Assembly: GCF_001039355.2 (NCBI RefSeq)
Contig: NW_019775557.1
Location: 262,791 to 299,028, forward strand
Length of the DNA stretch: 36,238 bases
Direction of reading: 5' to 3'
Origin: Lingula anatina
Lineage: Eukaryota > Brachiopoda > Lingulata > Lingulida > Lingulidae
The translations under genes and the position numbers were made by a program. Positions 1 through 11,940 of this stretch are shown here, one piece after another. Position 1 is the first letter of the stretch. Every line of letters starts with the position of its first letter. The notes under the pieces were generated by a model. It was not told the DNA's origin. It was given only the letters and a program-made list of their open reading frames with translations, and made no database searches.

Positions 1-44
1 CTCCAAAAGTAGTACAATGTTAAATATTTGCAAGTGTTTAAATG

Positions 45-900
45 GTATTAAAATACTGTGACGGTTTTCCACACGTGAACAGAATGGTTATAACATAGTA
101 TGTATGCCTCTAATTATCTGTCTTACATAACCCAATCAATTGTTCGATTTATATAGCCGGTCAAATTGACCCACCTGGAAATTTACATATGTGTTCAAGC
201 AACAACCCAAATACCAATGTTTTATAAGGAACCGAAAACACCCAAGTAAAGCGTGTCATCTCTTTAAGCCACAGTTTCTGAGGGTAACAGTATAAGCTGT
301 GTGTAATCCACCAGTGAACGGTCAGTTTTGTAACAAGACTCATTGACCCGATTTAGGATTAAGATACTTACATAAGTTACATTAACCGGTTGCACGTGTT
401 AAACATCACATGTACCCATATACTATAGATACATAGGCATTTTATTTGTTGTGAATTGTGAGCAGAAGCACAAGAAATGAAGAAAACATATATTCACTTT
501 CAGCAAGTAAAGCAGTCAAAATTGAATTGGATAGATAACAATATTTACATATATCACGGGTAAATTTGTTTGCCCCAAAAGCTGTAACTGATCTGAACTC
601 CATGTTGGTGAATTTCTATCTTAAGCCGGCTTTGAACGGGCGGCGATACAGAACATGTTCCACAGTTTGGATGTTCCCGCAAAATTTCACGTACAATTTT
701 TATACGGTACCCTCAACCAGTGACTTTTTTTCCACCATACAGTTGCTATAATGTACATGTACAATATACATGTATATAACAAGTTGTTCTTATAGATACA
801 TGCAAGAACAACTTGTGTTTTAAGCATATTTGTGAAACCAATCTGACAGGAATGGTAATCGTAGAAATGGAAGCCAGGGCCGTTTACATGCTCAATGCAT
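45..900. repeat. First copy of a diverged direct duplication
   Basis: Segments 45-420 and 751-890 align in order with 929-1365 and 1370-1505. Shared landmarks are the GACCCACCTG block, the CATCTCTTTAAGCCA block, the TAATCCACCA...CAGTTTTGTAACA block and the ACATGCAAGAACAACTTG block. Position 421-750 has no counterpart in the second copy, so it is an insertion here or a deletion there; I see no terminal repeats on it. The copies differ by many substitutions and small indels, so the duplication is old. Short open frames here are not conserved between the copies, which argues against coding. Confidence 0.75.
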
Positions 901-928
901 ACATTCCAGCTCGTATCCCTAATGTCTA

Positions 929-1505
929 AATGGTATAACAATACCATGACCAATTTTTCACAAGTCAACAGGTTATAACATGGCATGTTTGCCTACAATA
1001 ACCTGTCTTATAAAACCACTAAAATTGTAAGATCAGACAAATATATGTAGCTATAGACAAAAGAATCTTCACAAGTGTACTAAAATGTCCGACTTTTAAC
1101 GTAGGTCAACTTGACCCACCTGAAAATGCGCTTAAGCAAATACCCTAATACCAATGCTTTGTAAGGCATGGAAAGCACCCAACGTGCGTCATAATTAAGT
1201 ATTTTAGCGTATCATCTCTTTAAGCCAACGCAACACCACTGTTTGTGAATATTACAGATTAAGCTGCATATGTAATCCACCATGGAGCAATCAGTTTTGT
1301 AACAGGACCCGCTGAACTGAGATAGATTCGAGATAGTTACATAAACCAATTTTACGTCTTAAACATACCTATATACATGTACATGTGCCTGGCAAGTTTT
1401 TTGTTATGGACACATGCAAGAACAACTTGTATTTAAGCATATTTGTGAAACTTTGTGACAGGTATGGTAGTCCTAAAAATGGAAGTCCGGGCTTCCATGT
1501 GCTGA
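929..1505. repeat. Second copy of the diverged direct duplication
   Basis: This is the downstream partner of 45-900, in the same orientation. It carries about 60 extra bases near 1030-1100 relative to the first copy. Both copies end with the same GACAGG-ATGGTA-TC sequence (843-862 and 1457-1473), which is the terminus of MITE family A. That terminus was therefore probably present before the duplication, or the whole unit is itself a larger element ending in it. Confidence 0.75.
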
Positions 1506-1616
1506 GGAAAGGTTAGGGTTCGCCACAGCATCGGGGTCAGTATATGGGACAAATCCAATATGAACAAAGAAACGGGACACAGATACCGGTTCCCAGCGGA
1601 CTGACTTTCCTGTCAT
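1455..1616. mobile_element. MITE family A, reverse-oriented copy
   Basis: The ends are GTGACAGGTATGGTAGTCC (1455-1473) and, inverted, GGACTGACTTTCCTGTCAT (1598-1616). The interior read on the minus strand matches 6900-7050: the CCGCTGGGAACC, TTTGTCCCATATACT and CGAACCCTAACC blocks occur in the same order. The element is about 162 bp with no coding capacity, so it is non-autonomous. No clean target duplication is visible. Confidence 0.7.
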
Positions 1617-2590
1617 CTAGGTCAAAGGTCACCAATATATCGAGGACAAAATATACAACACAACACACCTTAGTAACTAAATAATATCGCCCTAGTTACA
1701 GTGAATAACCTTTCTAATTCCTACAAAATATTGACTTAGCTGCAATAAAAAAATCGCCGTATTAAATGCCGTAAAACCACATCCAGATGATCAGGTATTA
1801 GTGGCAGATATACGTAACTACTTTTTAGAGTCCACAGTAATGCTTTCAATACCAAAATACCGCTAATGGTCTCCAAAATCAGTGATGACATAAGCTGAAA
1901 TACGTGACTTTTTCCTCGTCAAGATACTTGTCACCATAGAACGGGTAGCATGATAGATAATTTAAATGAAAGTCTCCGGTATTCGTGCGGAACTCTCGTC
2001 TCGTGATCTCCTGTCTCGTATAGCAATGATTTTTATGTCACGTAACGCCGCTAACCATATGCAATTTGGCAAGTGAAAGTGAATAGCATGTAGATGTATT
2101 AAAATTATCTCTTTAATTCTGAAACATGCTGTTTGAGACAATAAACTTCCTACCTGATTATTCTTGGATTGACAGATCAAAGTAGATGTATTTTTTCTAA
2201 CATATCCGTGCATCATAAAGTTCTCACTCTTTAAATACGAGATCGGTTTCTGAAATAAAAATGAAAGAAAGAAAACAAATACTTATCTTCATGTAGCAAT
2301 ATGCATATACCAGGAAATCGTGACAAAAATAAGCCAATTAAGGATTTAACTTAACACACGGTACTTTTGGGCTGAAATCCCTGTTCAATTTCTCAGAAAC
2401 TGATGAAGACATAAAGTTCGATAAATGGTGCAATTAGATTAGGCGTAAGTATTTTCTGAGGGATTAGTGACACCTAAAATAGCCAGACGCGATGCACAGA
2501 CATAACAGACATCTCGTGAATGTAAACCGTCCGATTGGCTATCGTGCTTTGGTTCTTATGCAAGGCGGCCAAATTTTTGGCCTTTAGACT
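1617..2590. other. Unassigned non-coding stretch
   Basis: No supportable gene. Short frames such as 1962-2216 on the minus strand have no recognisable domain. No tandem structure is apparent. Confidence 0.5.
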
Positions 2591-2593
2591 TCA

Positions 2594-2638
2594 AATAAAT
2601 AATAATAATAATAATAATAATAATTATTATTATTATTT
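2594..2638. repeat. (AAT)n/(ATT)n palindromic microsatellite
   Basis: A run of AAT repeats switches directly into ATT repeats, so the tract is self-complementary and could form a hairpin of about 20 bp per arm. Confidence 0.95.
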
Positions 2639-2639
2639 C

Positions 2640-4500
2640 TAGTTGTGTTGGTGATGCAGTTACGATTTCTGACAAGAAAAGAAAAAGGTCTTAAAACGTA
2701 CGTTTATGTTTCTATCTATAAGAGACCCATCTACATGAAGCTGTTGCAGAATTGGTTGGCGCCCTTCAGACAATTTTGTAACATCTAAAAGGATCCTGGG
2801 TAGAAAGTATGTCAGCATGGTATTGTGGAAATATAAGAACTTTGGAAAATGCTTGATATACATTGTACAAGTATCGGTATATATTCACGTACACTCATTT
2901 ATATTGTTAACAAAGTCTGTGAAGTTTGTCAGTTTTTGTCGTTGCTAGTGTTGTGATTAGCAAAAACTTTATCCATCAAAAATATAATTGAACACATCGA
3001 ATATTTGGCTTAATCTTTTCCACGTTCCTTGACAATGGCAATCGTTAGGAGTATTCGCATCAGAGATCGTGTGGCTCACTTTTCATATACTTGCTTTAAC
3101 GCTTGTTTTACCGCGGCATTTATGATTAATTAGGGACCGAGCTTAATCGAAACGCACACAACGCACACTTAAGCGAAATGAAAAACACATTATTGATTGT
3201 TTCTTGTTCCATTGATGGAGAAAACGAATAAATCAGAAATGAGATCAAATAGAAATATTCCGGTGGAAAGCTCCGTAATCGAAGGAAGCGTCTGAAATGT
3301 TTTGAAGTGATTTATTACTGTGTTTTGAGTGACATTGTCATGTGCATCTAGAATATTACCATTCCATATTTCACTGGCTCAGAATTAGCTAACCGTTATG
3401 ATTCCAGGTAGAGCTTCTCTTGGTCTGTTCAATGTATCTGGCATTTTATAATATAAAATTATAAATTCAAATTACTGTTTTTCTTTTTTAATGAAACTGT
3501 TCTCTCATAAAATTATAAACATAATAATTGTATGTAACCAGTCAAACGTGCTATAAAAATGTGGCGTCTGCTCACATATCAATGAACAGTTCAATGTATC
3601 TAACCAGTTATACCATTTTAGCACTATTCCATTCTATTATTACGTTATTTCACAGGCTTTGATTATTGCAGTTTCTCAAAGACGTACTAGTATAAGATGC
3701 CACCAAAACAGTCATAATCATAGTGAACATTTGAGCCATTTCATTGACGCACGCTTTTGGTTTACAATCTATTACAACTGTTTTCGGACACTTTTCAAAA
3801 AGATCTGTAGATTCCTTTCCATATTGAAAGCTTCTATTGTATAAAATGATGAAAATTAATTGTGCAAATATATTACACAAAATTTGTGATGCACAAGATT
3901 GTCACCTTGAGGAATGCCCCAACGGCCACTTGCCAAATGTTTTGCACTGTTGTTTTTTGACACGGTTTTCGAAATATTCAATAGGGCCCTTTTTTCAAAT
4001 CTCCCAAGGTATTTCAAATTTTCAAATCGCCAAAGCTTTTAACGCAATCAGTTGATTATTTCACACTTTGTTAGTTGTCGGTCAGCGAGTTTAAGTACCT
4101 CCTTAGCTAAGCAGTGACCATAACAGCGTTCTAAGGTGTGTCACCTCAAGGCTGTAAAAATGTCAAGGGCACTAGCTATCGACACATACGATTGGGATCA
4201 GAGGTTTGTTTATGTAATATCAGACATGCCAAGCGTATAAGTCAAGGGTTTAGCCTCTCCAATCCGCTTTCCTCTATCCAATCCTCAATAATTCGTAAAA
4301 TCCTTCGGCCTTGACTGTTATAAACAACGTCAAAGATTATATTACTTAAGACGAAAGTAGGACAACCCATGAAAATGTCGAACAGCAAATTAACGTTGAT
4401 ATTTTTGTAACAGCTGCCCCTGTGGTATTTTTTAAAAGTCTGCTATTTGCAATTTCGCAATTGTTTTAACCTTATACCATAAGATCCATGGGTTCTCATA
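2640..4500. other. Unassigned non-coding stretch
   Basis: AT-rich, with no convincing gene. The 13-mer GTTCAATGTATCT occurs twice (about 3427 and 3589) flanking roughly 150 bp and could be a target duplication, but I see no element ends between the copies. Open frames at 3650-3880 and 3837-4055 lack recognisable domains. Confidence 0.45.
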
Positions 4501-4560
4501 CCAAAAAAAAAATAATAATAATAAAAAAAAAAAAATAATAATAATAAAAATAAAACATTT
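4501..4560. repeat. A-rich tract with AAT repeats
   Basis: About 55 bases of uninterrupted A with interspersed T, arranged partly as AAT units. It could be a decayed retrotransposon tail or a simple microsatellite; no element body adjoins it. Confidence 0.9.
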
Positions 4561-5034
4561 TATGGATAAACTACATAAGGTTAATTGCTTTGACAATAAG
4601 TCACCTTGTTGCCGTTTTTGTTGTAATGTCTGTTATCTAGAGTTTGCAGGACTCGGTGAGGTTGACAGTACAGTTATTTTGCTTTCATTGCCATTGTTCG
4701 GACTACCATCAGTGTATATGCACATGCACGCTCTCTACCAAAAACCGTCGCCCCTTCAGCAATTATGTACATTGCTACAAGGCTACCCATAGTTTTAATT
4801 TCACTATTACATAACAACTAGGCAACCCATCATTGTGTAACTTCGGGATGTGAGTGTGAGTGTGAGTTTAACCTACCTAGCGTAACCATTAAAATGCCCC
4901 AACACCAATTACTTTTTAATATGAGCGAGAGAGATACATTTTTACCATGCGATTGACATAGGAGGGAGTTTTGGTTCGCCTAATTCCCAGAAGGCTGGGT
5001 GGCTCCAAGAGAACCATTCAGAGGGATAGACAAC
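4561..5034. other. Unassigned sequence upstream of the transposase pseudogene
   Basis: Contains a short (GTGTGA)n-like stretch near 4850-4868. A Tc1-type inverted terminal repeat for the pseudogene at 5035 would be expected here, but none is recognisable. The N-terminal helix-turn-helix region of that transposase is either too decayed to identify or missing. Confidence 0.4.
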
Positions 5035-5735
5035 GTTATACCCAAACAGGCAGATGGGCAAAATTGCCTGGGTAAGGCAAACCAACGGAAACCACGCCCA
5101 GAGAAAAGAGAATGTAAATACGCAATCTTCGTAGAAAATGTTTCATGACATTAAGGAAGTAGACTGCAACATTTCAAAAGAACAGGGCACACCAAGAGCT
5201 TACCGCCAGAAGACGTCTACACAGTCGCCGTTATGTTGGCAGGATTTCTGTTAGGAGACCAGGGATCCTCGCCAGGAACCGTCTACTTCGAGCTGGATGC
5301 TGTACCGGAACTCTGGCCTGGACACCAGCCCATAACTGGGCATTTATATTGTTCTCAGAAGCAATCAAGCTCAGAGTTGCCAAAAGTTATGGACGCGTAC
5401 GGGTTTGGAGAACAGCTGGTAGGAAGTATCTTCGCAATTTTACGCCTCTGGTCGAAAGGACGCACCCCACATACGTCATACATAGGGTGTATTGGCTACA
5501 GTGGAGTAAGCGAGCTGGCAATGGTCAACTGGAACCTTAACACAGACCATTGCATCCAAGTACTCTAAAGGAATCTTCAGGAATACTAAGAATACCCATG
5601 ACCTTGATCATTCATTTATGTTTCAGCATGGTAATGCTACTCCACGCATCAGTTGGCTGGTTATATGCGAACCAAATCCAGACCCCCCCAGTGACCAGCT
5701 CAATCCCTAGATCAGAACCTCATTAAAATATGTAT
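5035..5735 (+). pseudogene. Tc1/mariner-family transposase pseudogene
   Basis: Intact relatives are cut-and-paste DDE transposases of about 340 residues that insert at TA. Homology is spread over three frames. Frame of 5091 (5035-5540): RYTQTG, TTPRE, RRYVGRISVRRPG and GRVRVWR, the segment leading from the DNA-binding region into the catalytic domain, with stops near 5073, 5112 and 5160. Frame of 5233: GCIGYSGVSELAMVN and HCIQVL (about 5485-5565), then a stop. Frame of 5606: SFMFQHGNATPRIS, the usual FQxDNAxxH block, where Asp has become Gly. A degraded match to the DLNPIE block follows near 5690-5730, with a stop. The first catalytic Asp is also lost (LFSEAIKL). At least two frameshifts and several stops make it certainly dead. 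Terminal repeats were not found. Family assignment is confident from motif order; subfamily is not. Confidence 0.87.
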
Positions 5736-6890
5736 GGTATTCTCGGAAATGAATAAGTGAACAGATGTGCCTGTTCAGAAGTGCCTGGGCTTTCTCATTA
5801 ACTACCTGTACCTTCACACTTGGGTGCCATTGTCATAATAATTTATTTTCCAACCAGGTTATGTAATAGACAAGTGAGAAGGACAAGGACGTGTTTGTGT
5901 ATTTGATTGATGCGATTATAAAAAGCTTCCTTTGCTCAAGACACCCCAAATCTGACATTACATAAAAAATGATAGTACATTATAACTAAACTCATAAGGG
6001 CGACAGAGAAGATAAATTTTATATTTACTATGCTTTTCCATTAAAACCAGTTTATTACTATAACATGTATTTTGTTTCGCATACATTGTATCTTTTATCG
6101 AAACTCTATAAAAGAACACTTTGTAAAACCTTTGCATGGTTTTAAACCCACTGATAAGCTGTTTAAGAGCAAACTCGGCAGCATTCACCCGCGGGATAAA
6201 AGATTAATTTGTTAAATACTCATTTTGTCTGAGTCGACACGCTATTCAGTGTTTCCACGAAACGAGATTTCCCATTTAAAGCAGCAACTCTCCACCTTGA
6301 CATATAATCGAACCAAAAACATCCCGACATCAATGAATATCATCCGCTACTTTCTTCAACCTTTTGATATATGGGGCTTGTTTGAATAATTTATAAAATC
6401 CCATCGTTATTGAAGAATGTCCGACATATTATGGAGGCAATAATCCAAAAGCATGCCCCACTGGGGTTTGCATTCATACTTAATTGATAGACACGTTGGG
6501 CATGAGATTGGGGAATAAAAACAGTTTTTCGTGAAACAATACTGTGGTCATGAACGTCACGCTCGGGAACTTACATGTATCAATCGCGATCGTTTGTTTT
6601 AACAACATGATGCAATTTCATTCCTAATTTCACATTGGCCTTCTCAGACCAGGGGGTTTCTTCAACGCTGATCTAGTATCAAAATTTAGTGCAGATATTA
6701 AAAAAAACAACAACATATTTTCGGGCATGTCTTTGTAAATTTTTGCCATCAGTGGGAACTCTAAATCTGGTATCTTTGACAATTTACTTAGACTATGAAT
6801 AGATTTGCTGACGTGACGTTACCGGACGGCTCGATTACATAAGGGCCGCCATATTACGGTACATTAATATCCGTTGCATGTATAGCCAAC
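5736..6890. other. Unassigned non-coding stretch
   Basis: Follows the transposase pseudogene; the first 100 bases may include its decayed 3' end and terminal repeat, but no inverted partner is visible. The rest is AT-rich without a supportable gene. Confidence 0.45.
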
Positions 6891-6896
6891 ATAATT

Positions 6897-7207
6897 GCCG
6901 GTGTGACAGGAATGGTAATCCGCTAGGAACCGTAGTCCGTTCCCTATTACTTTGTGTAGGTGGCATTCGTCCCATATACTTACCCCAATACAACGCCTAA
7001 CCCTAACCTGTACTTTTCGTATGGACCCCGTACTTCCATCCTTAGGACTACCAACGGTGTAACGTGATAGACCCCCCTCCCCCCCCCACTTGACAGAGAG
7101 TCCACTGCCCATTTATTTCTGCAGGTAAGCCTCGCCCTACTTAACCATTGTAACTACATGGAGGGCGGACTTTCTGTTATACGGATCCTCAGTTTCGTTA
7201 CACCGGC
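6897..7207. mobile_element. Composite MITE (family A plus family X) flanked by ATAATT
   Basis: The outer ends are GCCGGTGTGACAGG (6897-6910) and, inverted, GTTACACCGGC (ending 7207). The hexamer ATAATT abuts the left end (6891-6896) and lies one base beyond the right end (7209-7214), consistent with a target duplication. Positions 6897-7053 match family A (1455-1616 inverted, and the arms of 16892-17291). Positions 7054-7206 match family X (28727-28888 inverted). Either one element landed against the other, or a chimeric element moved as a unit; the flanking hexamer favours the latter. Confidence 0.7.
7054..7206. mobile_element. MITE family X copy within the composite
   Basis: The ends are ACGGTGTAACG (7054-7064) and, inverted, CGTTACACCGG (ending 7206). 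Shared interior blocks with the reverse complement of 28727-28888 include ACAGAGAGTCC, CAGGTAAGCCTCGCCCTA and AGTTTCGTTACACCGG. Non-coding. Confidence 0.7.
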
Positions 7208-7320
7208 GATAATTTGGTCTTGTATTTGTCCTTGGCAGAGATGAAAACCATATGTATTTGACTTGTGCGGTCCTTCTACTCAAAACCTCAGTCTTTACCA
7301 GCGAGATTGTAATCACCATT

Positions 7321-7620
7321 CAGTGGCGGATTTAGAGGGGGGTCAGAGGGGTCCTGACCTCCCCCCCCCTCGGTTTCTGAAAAATATATCACGTCAATTT
7401 TCCCCTCTTGAAATTAGAATTTTGACTAACTGAATCATTGTATTAAACCGTACCAAAGGGCACCGTTTGACCTCCGAAACAAAAAAAAAAAAAAAAAAAA
7501 AAAAAATTTCGCGGCCCTTGAGCAGGCCCCGAACCCCACACCAAGGGGGCGATGGTCGACTTTGCATCCAAGGCCTGTTTTTTCCGGACCCCTCCTTCAA
7601 ATAATCCTGGATCCCCCCTG
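7321..7620. mobile_element. MITE family C (CAGTGGCGGAT ends), 300 bp
   Basis: It begins CAGTGGCGGATTTAG and ends CCTGGATCCCCCCTG, which is an imperfect inverted match. The five bases CCATT immediately flank both ends (7316-7320 and 7621-7625), supporting exact boundaries. The interior is rich in C and G runs and contains a poly-A run of about 25 (7481-7506). The same ends occur at 34578-34756. It has no coding capacity and must have relied on another element's transposase. Confidence 0.82.
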
Positions 7621-7625
7621 CCATT

Positions 7626-9100
7626 GGTAAATTATACCCTTTGCTATCACAGGCGTCCTTGTAGTCTAACCTAGTGGAACACCCTCGAAGAAACCTTTTC
7701 TTCATCTTTGAAACGGGCTAGACTATCAGTAGAGAGTCCTACGCGATATCAGAAAGTAGCGAAATTACACGTAAACGTAGCACGTGTGTGCGAGCTGATA
7801 GGCACAACGATTTTCTTATTCGTGTCGCTGTCTTTTGATAAGACATTGAAGAGACTGACATTTTATCTGCTTTTTTAAGATAACATGCACTGCTGGGTTT
7901 GTTCCAATTCGGAACAATCAGCCAAATTAGATACAAACTGTTTAATTTACAATTAGTGTATTGTCGCAAATAACTTGGGCTTTGACGGAGTATAAATTAT
8001 TCATTGTGTATCAAAGACAAATCGCATTTTACCGATATACAGGCATAAAATAACATTTCCGAAAGAAAAATGATACAAGTAATAACGACTAGACCCATGG
8101 GAGTCATATGTCTAAGTGGATTTTTCTGTAAGATAAAGCGCGTGCCTATTGCGCCAACTGGCACAAAATATAAGTATATATTACGCCAGTCTTTAATCTC
8201 GTGGAGTTTCAATTATCACACGGAAACGTGCGGTACAGATTCCGCACGGAAATGAATTTAAGAATTAAAGTATTCAGATTGACGTTCCCGTCATAAATAT
8301 GCAACTTGAAACACATTAAATACTGCTAAGTAACGTTAAGCTTAAGGGAACACGTCTTCCTCCCTCGTAATTCATTTTTTTTTTTGGAAGAAACGCAAAT
8401 TTCGCCGTGGATACTGCAGTATATTGGAAAAGTAATAAGAACTCCTGTCCATTGACCTAAGGCATTGCTGTTTCAACACGTGCATCCGTACAAATAACGT
8501 GAATTATGAACCCTTTTTGTTTAGCACCTTCGTCTCCTGACCTCCGCCTAACAAGTCCAAAATCTAGGCAATTCTTTATAGAAGCAATTTGAACGCAGGG
8601 CATAGGTATCCAGTCGCTCATTCCAGTTCCAATGCTTGCAATAAAACCGTGGCAATTACACATTACGCGTATAAACCTACACCTGTAATATCAACTAAAG
8701 TAATAGCACACTCGCCCTGCTACAGTAATAACACTGATAAATATTGCCATTTTCACCTTAGACCAAGTAATAATAGCTATCTACTCTTTCATCCAATGAT
8801 GATTACGAAAGATAAATAGCGAGCTGAAAGTCACACATGTCTCAAGGATGCTATGTACAACAGTTATGACCATAACGCTTTATTGAGGGGTCACTCCCAT
8901 TGTCATTAACGACCCAAGGACGTTACTCTTTCACGCTTTTGTGCTATAGATACTAGTATTTTGTTAAGAACTTCAATGTGTTATTTCTGAAATTAGTTAT
9001 ATTAATCACGTATAAAAAAAGGTCTCGAGCAACACTGTCACATATTAATGTCACCAAAATGTCAAATCGATTCGCTATTCTTAAATGCTGGTGCAAAATA
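7626..9100. other. Unassigned non-coding stretch
   Basis: No supportable gene. A small hairpin, CGTGCGG...CCGCACG, lies at about 8227-8247. Frames at 7997-8255 are open on both strands but lack domain signals. Confidence 0.45.
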
Positions 9101-9101
9101 A

Positions 9102-9548
9102 CAGTGGGCAATTTGCAGACATATTATTAGTTTAAGACGCGTCAACTGCCAAAGATTTAACATCATCAATCTTATATTTTATGCAGAGAATTCAACCCCA
9201 AGTACCATAGTGGCCAAAATATACAATTATATCATATAGGGGTCATTAATTTTTAAATATGAAGCATGCAGAATATGAATAATAAAATGTATAGTGGAAA
9301 GGCACTTTTGATAACAAAATAAGTGCGGCGGGGACCAATCTATACAATAACAACATAAACAATTCATCAGTTTCAACACACAAATTATGAAAAAAAATTG
9401 CCCACTTTGCCTTTCATAGAGAGATATCAGACTAAGTGCTACAGTGGCCAATTTATCCAATTGGCAATCCCCGGAATGGAATTTATTGACAGCAGCTCCC
9501 AAGTAGGATATGACAAAGCTGCGTTAGGAATTACAGAAATTGCCACTG
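9102..9548. repeat. Cluster of CAGTGGSCAATTT-type boxes
   Basis: Five related 15-mers occur within 450 bp: plus-strand at 9102-9116, 9207-9221 and 9442-9456, and minus-strand at 9395-9409 and 9534-9548. The pairs 9102/9409 and 9442/9548 point inward like terminal inverted repeats of two small elements. TSDs are not evident, so calling them transposons is inference. Confidence 0.5.
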
Positions 9549-11940
9549 AAAGAGCAAAGCATGAAGATTGATTGGAATTTGAGGTATTTTTTAACCCTAA
9601 TTAAGTGTCTGTTTGGAAGGGATCCGCAACCTATTGATGGACTGAGATAAGGATAAATGGACTATTTGAAGAAAGTATATTTGCTATTTGTGTGCCTAAA
9701 TGTTGCCGGGGCTGAAGCTGGGCAGTCTGTGGGCATTGTTATATACCAATAAATGCACGTTTTAAACAGTAACGTTGGCTCCGAAATATGGCTTTAGCAA
9801 TATCAGAAAATAAAGGCATGCAATGAAGTAAGATGCTGTTTTTACTGACGTATTAAATAGGTGTGGTGGAGGGAGAGGTCACCTTATCACAAATCCGAAC
9901 CCGTTTCTGGAATTAAAGACTCCATTTGGAATTGGACAATTAGTATAGCTTCAAGTTCAGACGACACTTGCGTTCTTAACATAATTGTTCAATATGTTCG
10001 TGGTTTGTTATGTAATTGTATCACACACACACTTAATTCGAATTTCTTCTGCGAAACTTACAAAAATGTGGCATCTTGAAAATGTGTTTTAAAATCTTAA
10101 ATTTGGTGAAAAAGTTAATATCTAAGTTTTAGCAATTACATGAGATGAAAATAATCTTACGTTCTGTAATAACTTCGGATATGAAGAAGGAAGCAGTTCG
10201 AGAATTAGAGACTTCTATTTTAAGAACGTTTTGATGAAAACGTGACCAAACATCGTGGCACTTAATTCATTTGCCAAAACTAATTAATTCATTCCCTTGC
10301 ATACATCTCATCTGGTTCTGCTGTGATTCACCAATTCTCTGTTCAAAGATCAAAAGAACGACGGTAAAACCGTTATTTTTAAACTTTAATGGTACCGCAG
10401 TAATTCCATAATGGAAAAGTGTATACAGGTATTTCGGAGCTCATGGTAATGGAATTTGTCTGTTGATATGGTTGTTGTTATGTGGCTTAAAAGGGGATTT
10501 TAATAGCTCAAACTGGGTGACCCCCGTGAAAATATTTAACCATTGTCAAAAAACCCCAATGATACAACGAACGGCTACTGCTCATCTTTCTTGTCTTTTA
10601 ATTGATGCACCTGCGTGCGAAAACTCGTTAAATAAAACGTTCCCGAGCTGTGTTGGCTTAAATAACCCTATTTTCCTGTCGAATAGCCCTTTATCACGTC
10701 TGAATGGCATTTTACTCCCTTTTTTATTTTATGGAATCACTTCCGTACGCCAAACATTGAACTATCTCTGGAGATAAAAAATAAATGTTAAAGTGGGTTT
10801 TAACGAAATATGCAAAAATGAAAGGTATCAAAAAACGTGTTTTATGTATAGTGGACATGATATAGAGCAACACAGGCCTCGAGGGCCTTAAAAAATACAC
10901 AAACGCGTCCTCGTTACGAAACTCTCCTACCCAAAATAAACAAGACGTCGCGTGCACTCCTCTGGACGCTTCTAGCCAAGAGTTCACGGGATGGATACCA
11001 CTTGTACCACAGAAATGGCGAGAAGTCAAGACAAAAATAAGAATCTGCGCTTTTTATTTACAAAAACCTTTATTTGATCTCTATTTTCTCAACTGATTAA
11101 TGTTAGGTCTGCCTTGGTATCCATGTGAAAAATAGACAAACTTGAAGGGAATATTCATATTTTTATAAGTGTCTAAATCGGTAAGACCCGCTTCAACGTT
11201 AAATTGACATAAACCTAGTTACATTATACGTATTTTCATTAAGCTTAAGTTCCAGCTACATTATTTTAAAGTGGTTTTTAACGCATTACATCGATTTATT
11301 GGTATGTTATGAAGGCTACTTGTTATTATATTATATAATTGGGAACCTGTATGTACTGAATGGGACAATTCAAGATGACGGTTTTCCGTTCTGCTGTGTT
11401 CTTGGCATTTCTGTCTATAACTGACATCCCTTATGAGATTACTTATCTAAAACAGACTGGAATATATTATTGTCCCTTATGATTTCGTGATACTGGAATT
11501 ACACTGTGTATACTAAGAATTTCAAATATCATATATTGACGTAAATGCTATTATTGTTTACCAGGGAGCTTCGTGTTTTTCTTGACGCAAATCACCAACA
11601 TAAGATGGCACCTGGGGTGTGAAGAATTGGAAAGAATAATTGCCTCTGTGAATAAAACTTGTATTAATTGTATCGAATTTATCAGGCGAGTTCGGTTGGG
11701 CGGGGTTTGCACCAGGCACAAGATCTTTTGATTTATCATTTGAGCACAGTGCAGAAAAATTGGTAAGCCAAGGAGATGATATCCCTTTCCACCGTCCCCT
11801 TATATGATTCTCTCTTTTATCAACAATAACCGCCAGTGGTTCACCTGTTCATCAATGTTCGTCTTTTTCAAAATGTTATCACCTAACAGACCATCACAAA
11901 TACACTTTGAGTTAAAACAAAAACGAAATTCACACACTAC
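9549..11940. other. Unassigned non-coding stretch
   Basis: AT-rich, with no mobile element or gene that I can support. The open frame at 10463-10777 begins at a non-ATG codon and has no recognisable domain. Confidence 0.45.

Noticed and set aside
4501-4560. Poly-A tail of a processed pseudogene
   Set aside because: No recognisable mRNA-like body on either side and no flanking duplication.
5233-5568. A single intact 111-codon gene
   Set aside because: Only its last third matches transposase; the rest is out of frame with the true homology, so it is a fragment of the pseudogene.
7394-7705. 103-codon minus frame
   Set aside because: It runs through the poly-A tract of the family C MITE (a run of Phe) and across the element boundary.
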